This document shows, one piece after another, positions 14,788 to 20,083 of a DNA stretch of 20,083 nucleotides. Position numbers and translations under genes: made by a program. This DNA is from MHLP01 sp043736515 (GTDB lineage: Bacteria > Patescibacteriota > Minisyncoccia > Phycocordibacterales > UBA6899), in contig JAYTCK010000052.1 in the NCBI GenBank assembly GCA_043736515.1, forward strand, positions 1 to 20,083. Reading direction: 5' to 3'. Numbering within the stretch: the stretch's first letter is position 1; every line of letters starts with the position of its first letter. The notes beneath the pieces were generated by a model, which was given only the letters and a program-made list of their open reading frames with translations, ran no database searches and was not told where the DNA came from.

Positions 14788-14874
14788 GCAAGACCTTTTG
14801 ACCCAGCCCCAGTTATGTTTTGATGGAATTGCAAAACTGGAGCTGGGCAAAAGGTGTACAGCTCCTGTAAGGAG
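14788..14874 (+). repeat. Structured dispersed repeat, copy 2
   Basis: The 75 nt at 14787-14861 are identical to 19750-19824 (copy 3). The core folds as a long imperfect stem (CCTTTTGACCCAGCCCCAG against CTGGAGCTGGGCAAAAGG), then TACAG and the hairpin CTCC-TGTAA-GGAG (14862-14874). A possible leading hairpin CCCAT-TCTT-ATGGG is at 14765-14778. It lies between the ftsB-like gene and tRNA-Gly, with GATTCTC/GAGAATC (14877-14897) directly after; the latter arm is the reverse complement of a tRNA T-arm sequence. Confidence 0.9.
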
Positions 14875-14925
14875 AGATTCTCCCTGATTTGAGAATCGAA
14901 CAATATTTGATAACATGTTCGTAAC

Positions 14926-14996
14926 GCGGGTATGGTTTAGTGGTAGAATGCGACCTTCCCAAGGTTGAGACGGGAGTTCGATTCTCCCTACCCGCA
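14926..14996 (+). tRNA. tRNA-Gly (anticodon CCC)
   Basis: Acceptor GCGGGTA/TACCCGC (7 bp), D-stem GTTT/GAAT with G-U pairs, anticodon stem CGACC/GGTTG with loop TTCCCAA (anticodon CCC), T-arm GGGAG-TTCGATT-CTCCC, discriminator A. The CCA end is not encoded; the next bases are CTG. Confidence 0.96.
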
Positions 14997-14997
14997 C

Positions 14998-15045
14998 TGA
15001 CCAACAAAAAGATCGCCGTCTGTGGCGGTCTTTTTGTTGTGGTCA
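14998..15045 (+). terminator. Terminator after tRNA-Gly
   Basis: ACAAAAAGATCGCC (15004-15017) pairs with 15024-15037 (one wobble, 6-nt loop), with five T in the 3' arm. Outer arms TGACCA/TGGTCA extend it. Confidence 0.8.
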
Positions 15046-15078
15046 GTGCTAGGTAAGAAGTGCCCTGCGGCACTTCGT

Positions 15079-15167
15079 GGGAGAATCGAAGCCGTTCTCC
15101 CATATCCAGCCCCACTTATCCTATAAGTTGGGCTGGATGAGAAACGGGTACTGAAACTGTAAGTTTC
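15079..15167 (+). repeat. Structured dispersed repeat, divergent copy 4
   Basis: Same architecture as copies 1-3 but diverged in sequence: leading hairpin GGGAGAA/TTCTCCC (15079-15101), main stem ATCCAGCCC-C-ACTTAT against ATAAGT-T-GGGCTGGAT (15104-15138), then GGGTAC and hairpin GAAAC-TGTAA-GTTTC (15153-15167). The CCAGCCCCA start of the core and the TGTAA loop are kept. It is followed by GATTCTCCC, as is copy 2. An independent hairpin AAGTGCC/GGCACTT precedes it at 15058-15075. Confidence 0.6.
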
Positions 15168-15184
15168 GATTCTCCCATCTCGCA
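15165..15184 (+). other. tRNA 3'-end-like fragment
   Basis: TTCGATTCTCCC, five differing bases' worth of spacer, then GCA match 17 of 20 positions of the tRNA-Gly 3' end (14977-14996) in the same orientation, 188 nt downstream. No upstream tRNA body fits, so it is a remnant or a copied end, possibly an attachment-site-like duplication. Confidence 0.45.
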
Positions 15185-15219
15185 CAATATAAAAATGCCT
15201 CTAAAACGGGAGAGAGAGG

Positions 15220-15247
15220 TTGACTTTCTGTAAATTAGTGCTAATTT
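15220..15247 (+). promoter_or_regulatory. Promoter of the 15281 gene with palindromic operator candidate
   Basis: TTGACT (15220-15225), 16 nt, extended -10 TGC-TAATTT (15239-15247). The inverted repeat AAATTAG-TG-CTAATTT (15232-15247) covers the -10. Predicted start is 15254. Confidence 0.5.
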
Positions 15248-15280
15248 GATTTTCAGAATAGACTTTTTTGGAGCTTTAGC

Positions 15281-15685
15281 ATGTTGCAGTTTTTTCAGGA
15301 CCTCGCTCGACGTGTTCACAAGTTGCTCAATTCACCGATGCACATTCGCCTCACCGCCATTGAAGACAACCCCCATGATTGTCTCCGCCGCCTTGAGTAT
15401 GACGCGGGTCTTCCGTATGGAGATCTTTCGCACCGGGGCGACACGATGAAAGTTGCCTCTTTTCCGACTGGTCATAGTGGGGTGCAGCATGTCATCGTGT
15501 CAAAGACTTCGAACAAGTGGAAAGCGGATGTTGCCAAGGAAGGGTATATTTCCGGCTCTGTTACGGTATATCCCAGAGGAGGGCCATCGAAAGAAACATG
15601 TATTGGAAGGCTGCACGTCAGCCGAAATTGTCCAGGTGTTTATTCTAGAAATAAGTGCACCACGTGTGGTGATGCGGTGAGTTAG
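15281..15685 (+). CDS. Hypothetical protein (134 residues) with C-terminal cysteine cluster
   Basis: Not recognised. The start is supported by GGAG 7 nt upstream. Residues 1-25 form a basic helix (LQFFQDLARRVHKLLN); the middle is a mixed domain with GLPYGDLSHRGDTMKVASFP and a beta-rich stretch (GYISGSVTVYPRGGP). The C-terminus has CIGRLHVSRNC then CTTCGDAVS, a C-x10-C-x8-C-x2-C pattern that could be a zinc knuckle; this is inference. It is a monocistronic unit with operator-like promoter and strong terminator, next to repeat copy 4 and tRNA-Gly, fitting an accessory gene. Confidence 0.7.
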   Translation: MLQFFQDLARRVHKLLNSPMHIRLTAIEDNPHDCLRRLEYDAGLPYGDLSHRGDTMKVASFPTGHSGVQHVIVSKTSNKWKADVAKEGYISGSVTVYPRGGPSKETCIGRLHVSRNCPGVYSRNKCTTCGDAVS

Positions 15686-15689
15686 AATT

Positions 15690-15716
15690 AAAAAATCCCT
15701 TTCGGGGATTTTTTTT
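15690..15716 (+). terminator. Bidirectional terminator
   Basis: AAAAAATCCC stem, short loop, GGGA then eight T. The A-run gives a T-run on the minus strand, so it can serve both the 15281 gene and the convergent VOC gene. Confidence 0.85.
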
Positions 15717-15724
15717 GTGTACGC

Positions 15725-16138
15725 TCACGCCCTCGGTCCTGGCCAGAAGTTTGGGTTGTAGGTCACTTCCCAGAGGTATCCGTCGGGATCTTTGAAGTAT
15801 CCGGAATATCCTCCCCAGTCGGCGCGGGTCGGCTCTTTTGCGATCAGGGCACCTTTTGCGATTAACATACTGAAAAAATCCTTCACAGCTTCTTCCGAGC
15901 GCAAGTTATGGGAAAGCGTGATGCCCACAAGTCCCATGTTGTGGATCTTTGAGTCTGTATCTTTGGCAAGATCTTCTCGAGCATAAAGTCCAAGCCACGT
16001 ACCACTGAGCTCAAAAAATGCTACCTTTTTTTCTACACTGTGGCTACTGAGCGGTAATCCCAGTACGTCTTTGTAAAATTTTACTGAGCGCTCAACGTCT
16101 GCGACACCGAGTGTGATGATGCTTATTCGTGGTTCCAT
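15725..16138 (-). CDS. VOC family protein (glyoxalase/bleomycin resistance/dioxygenase fold)
   Basis: A 137-residue protein with two beta-alpha-beta-beta-beta modules. ISIITLGVADVERSVKFYKDVLGLPL (first 27 residues) and YSGYFKDPDGYLWEVTYNP near the C-terminus are the hallmark opening and closing motifs; the Glu of LWEV is a likely metal ligand. Members bind divalent metal and act as lyases, dioxygenases or drug-binding proteins; the substrate cannot be read here. An extended -10 TGA-TATACT on the minus strand places transcription exactly at the A of the ATG, with no Shine-Dalgarno. It is convergent with the 15281 gene and shares its terminator. Confidence 0.9.
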   Translation of the reverse strand: MEPRISIITLGVADVERSVKFYKDVLGLPLSSHSVEKKVAFFELSGTWLGLYAREDLAKDTDSKIHNMGLVGITLSHNLRSEEAVKDFFSMLIAKGALIAKEPTRADWGGYSGYFKDPDGYLWEVTYNPNFWPGPRA

Positions 16139-16144
16139 GTGAGC

Positions 16145-16153
16145 AGTATATCA
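16145..16153 (-). promoter_or_regulatory. Leaderless promoter of the VOC gene
   Basis: Minus-strand TGA-TATACT (16153-16145). Predicted +1 is 16138, the first base of the start codon. Confidence 0.6.
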
Positions 16154-16197
16154 GAAATTTATTTACAGCAATAATGAATGAAGCATGAATAAGAGAC

Positions 16198-16226
16198 TTG
16201 TGGGTGCATCAATCGTATTGTATAAT
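16198..16226 (+). promoter_or_regulatory. Promoter of the 16258 two-gene unit
   Basis: TTGTGG (16198-16203), 17 nt, perfect TATAAT (16221-16226). Predicted start is 16233, a 25-nt leader without Shine-Dalgarno. Confidence 0.6.
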
Positions 16227-16257
16227 CATAAAACACACCTAATATTTGAAAAACTTT

Positions 16258-16863
16258 ATGGACAAAATTAAACAAAATATCGCTCTTACGGTGGGATTTG
16301 CCATTCCTGTAATCATGATGCTGGTCATTGCTGGAGTTATCTATTTCCCTAGGTGGTTTAATGAGGTGGCACCCCCACAACATGATTTCATTTATGCGGC
16401 AGGGGATGGGGTCATTTATCCTGCTCATGGCGGGACATATGCATATCCAACGTATGCCTATCCCACCAAAGGAGCTTGGCCAAAATATACGTATCGAATA
16501 GCTGGCGGAAAGCTCACCAGGCATGAATCGGGACCTATACCACCTGAGTACGGACAAATGCCAATTGTTGAGGATGAACCAAAATTCTTTGTCTATCATG
16601 TGGCCACGCATACGAGCGAACCAATTACCTTTGAAGCGGCGGCACTGTACACACTCGATCAAGGAGCAAAGTCTCCCGATGGATATGAGGTGGTACGCGG
16701 CAACAGTTCAAATGGAGGCTTTTCGCCATTCTTCTATGACGGGAACAATGACTATGATAAAAAGTTCATTCGCAAGGATTATCATGCAGAGGAACTCAAC
16801 CTTAATCTCCCAAGTGACTGGTACGGCGAATTTTTCGTCGCATGGGTAATCAAGGCTTCCTAA
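16258..16863 (+). CDS. Hypothetical membrane-anchored protein (201 residues)
   Basis: Not recognised by family. The N-terminus is MDKIKQNIALTVG, then one membrane segment (about 9-31, TVGFAIPVIMMLVIAGVIYF), then an extracytoplasmic domain rich in Tyr, Pro and Gly (YAYPTYAYPTKGAWPKYTY) with a beta-rich remainder ending in LPSDWYGEFFVAWVIK. ATG 16258 is preferred to an in-frame TTG at 16246. It is 10 nt upstream of a DUF2157-like gene and shares its promoter. DUF2157 proteins often pair with a second membrane protein (GDYXXLXY type), but that motif is not visible here, so the partnership is positional only. Confidence 0.72.
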   Translation: MDKIKQNIALTVGFAIPVIMMLVIAGVIYFPRWFNEVAPPQHDFIYAAGDGVIYPAHGGTYAYPTYAYPTKGAWPKYTYRIAGGKLTRHESGPIPPEYGQMPIVEDEPKFFVYHVATHTSEPITFEAAALYTLDQGAKSPDGYEVVRGNSSNGGFSPFFYDGNNDYDKKFIRKDYHAEELNLNLPSDWYGEFFVAWVIKAS

Positions 16864-16873
16864 CCACTCTCTT

Positions 16874-17857
16874 ATGGAAAAAGAAACACTACTCACATCA
16901 TTACGAGCGGGACTAGAGAACGGCCTCATTTCACGCGCTGACATAGAACTCCTTGTATCGCAAACAAAAGGAGGGGGGGAAGACATCCCCGTTTCAAAAA
17001 CCTTCAATCTTGCCGGTGTATTGTATTATGTCGGCGGAGGAATCGCCTTTATTGGTATCGGCATTTTCGTCGGTGAAAATTGGGAGCATCTTTCAAGTGC
17101 CTTGCGCATCCTCCTCTCACTTGGGTCAGGACTCGCGCTCTTTACTGCTGCATCACTTCTCGACTCAACCAAACTTGCAGACCGTATTCCTGAGGCATTT
17201 CATTTTCTTGGCGGACTACTTATTCCCGGTGGCATATTCGTTACCCTCTATGAGCTCGGGTTTCGAGGAAGTGATTTTGGCCCGGGATTTATCTTCCTTG
17301 CGCTTGCGCTGTGTTACGGACTTGCTGCTCGCGTGTATCGCCATAATCTTCTTCTTGCCTTTGCGCTTTTGTATGGGATATTTGCATACTTTTTGCTTAC
17401 AGAGGCAATGGCGCGTGGCTTCGTTTCATTTGATCGGGGTGACTATCTTGCCTACCGATTTGTGGGTATTGGTGCATCACTCATGGTCTTGGGGTACGCA
17501 TTTCGTGGCCTTTTTGCAAAAGTGCTCACAGCATGGCTCTACGGGTTCGGCGCGCTTGCGGTTCTTGCCGGAGCATTTGCGCTCCAAGGCTTTAAGCCCA
17601 ATCAGTCGATATTTTGGGAAATTGTGTACCCTGGACTTGTATTTGGAGCGATGTTCCTTGCGATACACTTAAGGAGTCGCACCGTGCTGCTTTTGGGAGC
17701 AGTATTTCTTGTGGCGAATATATTCAAACTTACGAGCGAGTATTTCCAGGACAGCCTCGGATGGCCGCTTATGCTTGTGCTCGCAGGATTTCTCCTTATT
17801 GGAGTGGGATATTTGACATTTTATATAAACAGTAAATATCTCAGGGGAATTGCATAA
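16874..17857 (+). CDS. DUF2157-like polytopic membrane protein
   Basis: A 327-residue protein. A soluble N-terminal segment (about 1-45) with a short helical pair (LRAGLENGLISRADIELLV) of DUF2157 type is followed by about nine or ten hydrophobic helices with small polar turns (GENWEHLSSALRILLSLGSG is typical of this family between helices 1 and 2). No catalytic motif; the role of the family is unknown. It is the second gene of the unit starting at 16258, without a Shine-Dalgarno. Its last four codons and stop (GGA ATT GCA TAA) form part of the left arm of a 131-nt palindrome, so the C-terminus may have been reshaped by that element. Confidence 0.75.
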   Translation: MEKETLLTSLRAGLENGLISRADIELLVSQTKGGGEDIPVSKTFNLAGVLYYVGGGIAFIGIGIFVGENWEHLSSALRILLSLGSGLALFTAASLLDSTKLADRIPEAFHFLGGLLIPGGIFVTLYELGFRGSDFGPGFIFLALALCYGLAARVYRHNLLLAFALLYGIFAYFLLTEAMARGFVSFDRGDYLAYRFVGIGASLMVLGYAFRGLFAKVLTAWLYGFGALAVLAGAFALQGFKPNQSIFWEIVYPGLVFGAMFLAIHLRSRTVLLLGAVFLVANIFKLTSEYFQDSLGWPLMLVLAGFLLIGVGYLTFYINSKYLRGIA

Positions 17858-17975
17858 TTTTGGCATCCTACTCGTCCTTCCTGGTCCCGGGTTTGGAAGA
17901 CGTATGAGTAATACGTCTTCTCAAACACCGGGACAGTCCAGGACTTCGTATTATGCTCAAAATTATGCAATTCCC
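17845..17975. repeat. Giant imperfect hairpin (131 nt) overlapping the DUF2157-like stop codon
   Basis: Arms of about 63 nt are complementary with scattered mismatches and single-base bulges. The outer 18 bp GGGAATTGCATAATTTTG are perfect, GTCCCGG (17884-17890) pairs with CCGGGAC (17928-17934), and the apical 10 bp GAAGACGTAT/ATACGTCTTC close a GAGTA loop (17906-17910). No U-tract follows. It could be a miniature mobile element or an mRNA 3'-end structure. No other copy was noticed in the window. Confidence 0.85.
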
Positions 17976-17994
17976 AGGAGCGTGCTCGAAGTTT

Positions 17995-18022
17995 TTGGTC
18001 TTTGGCGGGGGTGTGATAGAAT
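17995..18022 (+). promoter_or_regulatory. Promoter of the glutaredoxin gene
   Basis: TTGGTC-like -35 (17995-18000) and extended -10 TGA-TAGAAT (18014-18022). Predicted start about 18029, a 35-nt leader without Shine-Dalgarno. Confidence 0.45.
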
Positions 18023-18063
18023 AAGCGTATAAAATAGATTTGTTATCAGTTAAATCATATTCT

Positions 18064-18315
18064 ATGAAACCAGTCTCAATTTACACGACCGAAACATGCG
18101 GCTACTGCAAAATGGCCAAGGAATTTTTTCAGAAAAACAATGTTGCATTTCAAGAATTTGATGTAGGCAAGGATCTCGGAAAGCGACAGGAAATGATCGA
18201 GAAGAGCGGTCAAATGGGTGTCCCCGTAATAACGGTTGGTGATGACATGGTTGTCGGATTCAACAAACCTCGTCTTGAACAATTGCTGAGCATTACGCCC
18301 GCCGTTGTTGCGTAA
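18064..18315 (+). CDS. Glutaredoxin family protein
   Basis: An 83-residue thioredoxin-fold redox protein. The active-site motif is C-G-Y-C (Cys12-Cys15) after the first beta strand (VSIYTT), the cis-proline is in MGVPVITVGD, and the GFNKPRLEQLL helix closes the fold, as in small glutaredoxin/NrdH-type proteins. It reduces disulfides in the cytoplasm; the class II ribonucleotide reductase with its C-terminal cysteine pair is a plausible client, but no glutathione or thioredoxin reductase gene is present to test this. ATG 18064 is chosen over an in-frame start at 18040 because the homologous region begins there. Monocistronic with a hairpin after the stop. Confidence 0.9.
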   Translation: MKPVSIYTTETCGYCKMAKEFFQKNNVAFQEFDVGKDLGKRQEMIEKSGQMGVPVITVGDDMVVGFNKPRLEQLLSITPAVVA

Positions 18316-18338
18316 GCAGGTGTAACAAACTATCATGA

Positions 18339-18364
18339 CAGAGGCTCACACCAGTGAGCCTCTG
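18339..18364 (+). terminator. Hairpin terminator after glutaredoxin
   Basis: An 11-bp perfect stem CAGAGGCTCAC/GTGAGCCTCTG with ACCA loop, followed by TTTATAAAA (weak U-tract). Confidence 0.65.
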
Positions 18365-18389
18365 TTTATAAAACGTCGGAATTGTAGAA

Positions 18390-18461
18390 GCTCCCGTAGT
18401 TCAACGGATAGAACGGCTCACTCCTAACGAGCTGATACAGGTTCAATTCCTGTCGGGGGCA
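18390..18461 (+). tRNA. tRNA-Arg (anticodon CCT)
   Basis: Acceptor GCTCCCG/CGGGGGC with one wobble, D-stem GTTC/GAAC, anticodon stem GCTCA/CGAGC with an A-C mismatch next to the loop CTCCTAA (anticodon CCT), T-arm ACAGG-TTCAATT-CCTGT, discriminator A. CCA is not encoded (TGA follows). Confidence 0.94.
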
Positions 18462-18653
18462 TGATTTTCTGTTTAGCACAACTTCTCGTCCCATAGTATT
18501 TTTGTGAATGCACACTACAAATACACTTTTTGTAGCGCATTCTCAACACAAATGTGCCGCGCTGTTATATGTAGCATCATACATGCTCCTACTTGCGCAG
18601 GCGTGCAATGTGTGTTTGTATACACGATAGTAATCAATGTTCTCACATATGCG
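18462..18653. other. Intergenic region with palindromes upstream of the 18665 gene
   Basis: A composite palindrome at 18506-18542 (GAATGC outer, CTACAAA/TTTGTAG inner, 7-nt loop) may be an operator. Further downstream are TTGC/GCAA around 18594-18609 and several TATA-rich stretches, but no promoter could be fixed with confidence. Confidence 0.35.
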
Positions 18654-18664
18654 AAGGAGTACAA

Positions 18665-19153
18665 ATGTCCCTTGATGACTTAATGAAGCCAATGGATACG
18701 AGGGTGATTGTGGGCGTTATCGGCGGTGATGATGCTAAGGTTGCCGCTTATGTGGTGGACTTTGGTGATCAGTATCCGCCCATGGATGAAGTGATGGCGC
18801 GTTACAAAAAACTGACACTCGACACCATACCATCAGAGAGTGAGGTAACCTACTGTGTCACGTCTGACAAAATAGTGACGGAGCTTACTGGAAGGCATTT
18901 GGATTTATTGCCTGAAAAAAGTTTAGAAGAAGTATTTCGGGATGCAATGCGGACTGCAACACCTGAGTTTGCTTCTAGTGTGAGCGTGTCACTTGAGGAC
19001 CACGAAAGGTTTCAGTCTGCGCGTCGCAATCTCGATGGATACTGGGTGCTGGTTGTGCTCGCTTCTCGTGCGACAGAAATCATACTTAATAAGGATGATG
19101 CAGTATTTCGCATTACACCCAAAGAGCGCTCAATGTACGTTCAGGTGGGCTAG
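18665..19153 (+). CDS. Hypothetical protein (162 residues), unrecognised
   Basis: Not recognised. ATG 18665 is firmly supported by AAGGAG 5 nt upstream; a longer in-frame start at 18593 has no ribosome site. The product is acidic and soluble with no membrane segment: a beta-rich N-terminal third (RVIVGVIGGDDAKVAAYVVDFGD), a mixed helical middle (KSLEEVFRDAMRTATPEFA), and a C-terminal sheet-like part (GYWVLVVLASRATEIILN, FRITPKERSMYVQVG). No catalytic motif is evident. It is a single-gene unit with a strong terminator, flanked by tRNA-Arg and another orphan small gene. Confidence 0.75.
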   Translation: MSLDDLMKPMDTRVIVGVIGGDDAKVAAYVVDFGDQYPPMDEVMARYKKLTLDTIPSESEVTYCVTSDKIVTELTGRHLDLLPEKSLEEVFRDAMRTATPEFASSVSVSLEDHERFQSARRNLDGYWVLVVLASRATEIILNKDDAVFRITPKERSMYVQVG

Positions 19154-19165
19154 TATCCCCAACCG

Positions 19166-19190
19166 AGCACCGCACATCGCGGTGCTTTTT
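19166..19190 (+). terminator. Terminator of the 18665 gene
   Basis: AGCACCGC/GCGGTGCT stem, ACATC loop, T-run. Confidence 0.88.
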
Positions 19191-19199
19191 ATTTCACGA

Positions 19200-19229
19200 T
19201 TGACAGCGGGGGTTAAATAATCGTAGTAT
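19200..19229 (+). promoter_or_regulatory. Promoter of the 19292 gene
   Basis: Consensus TTGACA (19200-19205), 18 nt, TAGTAT (19224-19229). Predicted start is 19236. The 56-nt leader has a GCCTCC/GGAGGC hairpin (19250-19263) before the Shine-Dalgarno AAGGAA (19281-19286). Confidence 0.6.
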
Positions 19230-19291
19230 CTGTATTCAGTTTCTTCCGTGCCTCCCTGGAGGCGTTGTTCTTTTCACTATAAGGAAATCGC

Positions 19292-19534
19292 ATGTTATTT
19301 AATCCCTTCATGAGCTTCATTGCACCTGGGCTCGCAACTGTGCCGCCATCGCCACCTCGCGTGAGAGAAAAAATCGAACTCTCTAGCGAGGTAATACGCA
19401 CGGCCCAGCAGACATTTGTACGAAGCCAAATTGAGTTTCAAACCCAAGCATACCTCGTCGCGCACAAAGCAATGTGTGATGCAGTGTTCGCCCCAGCCCA
19501 CTATTGGGCATCGATCTTTCGTGCGAAGACATGA
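19292..19534 (+). CDS. Hypothetical small protein (80 residues)
   Basis: Not recognised. The start has AAGGAA 5 nt upstream and a consensus promoter further up. The N-terminus is hydrophobic and Pro-rich (MLFNPFMSFIAPGLATVPPSPP), possibly a weak membrane association. The rest is helical (REKIELSSEVIRTAQQTFV, then IEFQTQAYLVAHKAMCDAVF) and ends in an aromatic/basic tail (HYWASIFRAKT). Complete transcription unit with its own promoter and terminator. It resembles the other small orphan genes only in its expression signals, not in sequence. Confidence 0.65.
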   Translation: MLFNPFMSFIAPGLATVPPSPPRVREKIELSSEVIRTAQQTFVRSQIEFQTQAYLVAHKAMCDAVFAPAHYWASIFRAKT

Positions 19535-19553
19535 GTACGTGACATAGACAGTC

Positions 19554-19577
19554 AAAACAGCCCAGAGGCTGTTTTTT
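19554..19577 (+). terminator. Terminator of the 19292 gene
   Basis: AAAACAGCC/GGCTGTTTT, loop CAGA, T-run. Confidence 0.87.
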
Positions 19578-19710
19578 GCTTTATTGCAAGATTATATAGA
19601 GCAATCAGATGGACGCCGCCTATCATGACATGCAGGCGAATGCTCTATTCGAGATCGTCTTCGCAGGCTTTGCGGAGAAGGCGAGTTGTGTGTCGCGTCC
19701 GCGGTGTGAG

Positions 19711-19837
19711 CTGCGGCTTACTGGGAACCCGGCTTTGCGGGAGCCGCAGTGCAAGACCTTTTGACCCAGCCCCAGTTATGTTTTGATGGAATTGCAAAAC
19801 TGGAGCTGGGCAAAAGGTGTACAGTGACTGTAAGTCA
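19711..19837 (+). repeat. Structured dispersed repeat, copy 3
   Basis: Leading hairpin CTGCGGCT/AGCCGCAG (19711-19749, with an inner CCCG/CGGG), then one base and the core identical to copy 2 over 75 nt (19750-19824), then hairpin TGAC-TGTAA-GTCA (19825-19837). It lies in a gene-free region of about 550 nt at the right edge. Confidence 0.9.
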
Positions 19838-20083
19838 GGACACTTCTACGAAAAAGCGAACCTGGTGTCCGTCGCTTTGGACGGACTTGGCTTACCAACT
19901 GAGCTACTCGGGGTAGCTCACAAAGCTATGTGCCGGGGACCAGGCTTGGTTCGGAATCACTAACCCGCTTGACGCAAGGCCGCCAAACGGCTAAGTGTTC
20001 ATGACCTTAGCGCGCCACCTCGAAGACTCGCTACAGCTTGCGCCTCTCAAGCCTTACAAATCTTTCAGATTTGTTCCCCGGCA
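19838..20083. other. Highly structured non-coding right end with tRNA-like fragment
   Basis: No gene is seen. GTCCGTC/GGACGGAC-type stems (19868-19887) and AGCTAC/GTAGCT (19902-19918) precede a domain closed by TGCCGGGG (19931-19938) and CCCCGGCA (20076-20083), about 153 nt long, with internal hairpins (CTAAG/CTTAG, GCTTG/CAAGC, ACAAATCT/AGATTTGT). On the minus strand 19915-19892 reads like the 5' half of a tRNA (AGTAGCTCAGTTGGTAAG), but no matching 3' half is found. It may be a structured RNA or an accumulation of palindromic elements; the window ends inside or at its edge. Confidence 0.45.

Noticed and set aside
14749..14997. Minus-strand frame over the tRNA-Gly region (VGRIELPSQPWEGRIL)
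   Set aside because: This peptide is a familiar translation artefact of tRNA-Gly sequence and overlaps a well-supported tRNA.
19838..20083. tmRNA, SRP RNA or a complete tRNA at the right end
   Set aside because: None of the conserved tmRNA ends or the SRP GGAAGG-type core was found, and the tRNA-like 5' half has no pairing 3' half or proper anticodon arm.
1..20083. CRISPR array or full insertion sequence
   Set aside because: No regularly spaced direct repeats and no transposase-like reading frame were seen.

Overview
The window most resembles a chromosome segment from a member of the Patescibacteria (CPR), probably Parcubacteria-like. This is inferred from gene content and protein style, not from a marker phylogeny. 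Supporting points are short genes with little operon structure, an adenosylcobalamin-dependent ribonucleotide reductase, an O-antigen-ligase/TPR fusion directly followed by murJ, a MurJ that departs from the proteobacterial consensus, tRNA genes without encoded CCA, and many small hypothetical proteins. The standard genetic code fits; TAA, TAG and TGA all act as stops.

Layout. Positions 1-2640 hold a promoter, a two-hairpin leader and the class II reductase nrdJ. Positions 2650-4410 hold a small AtpZ-like membrane protein, then on the minus strand an ErpA-type Fe-S carrier and an unrecognised protein, with repeat copy 1 between the last two. Positions 4500-6400 hold a two-gene unit: an anchored exported protein and a PQQ-type sugar dehydrogenase beta-propeller. 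Positions 6443-6818 hold RNase P RNA and its terminator. Positions 6950-11145 hold an envelope pair, O-antigen ligase/TPR and the lipid II flippase murJ. Positions 11170-13560 hold a small membrane protein with its own strong promoter and lepA. Positions 13570-15720 are accessory: a nested palindrome, two small hypothetical genes, a 37-residue membrane peptide gene divergent from a FtsB/DivIC-like gene, repeat copies 2 and 4, and tRNA-Gly(CCC). Positions 15725-18315 hold a VOC-family protein (minus), a two-gene membrane unit ending in a 131-nt giant hairpin, and a glutaredoxin. Positions 18390-20083 hold tRNA-Arg(CCT), two small hypothetical genes, repeat copy 3 and a highly structured right end.

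Two themes stand out. First, a dispersed structured element occurs four times in 20 kb. It has a long imperfect stem followed by a small hairpin whose loop is always TGTAA while its stem changes in compensating pairs. The copies lie near tRNA genes or tRNA-like fragments. Second, there are two expression styles. One group of genes has a -10 box placed so that transcription would begin at, or a few bases before, the start codon (leaderless). Another group, mostly orphan small genes, has clear Shine-Dalgarno sequences, and several of these have TTGAC-type -35 boxes or palindromes over the -10.

Functionally the recognised genes cover dNTP synthesis (nrdJ, with the glutaredoxin as a possible electron donor), Fe-S assembly (erpA), envelope building (O-antigen ligase, murJ, FtsB-like) and translation or RNA processing (lepA, rnpB, tRNAs). 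No CRISPR array, transposase or phage structural gene was seen.
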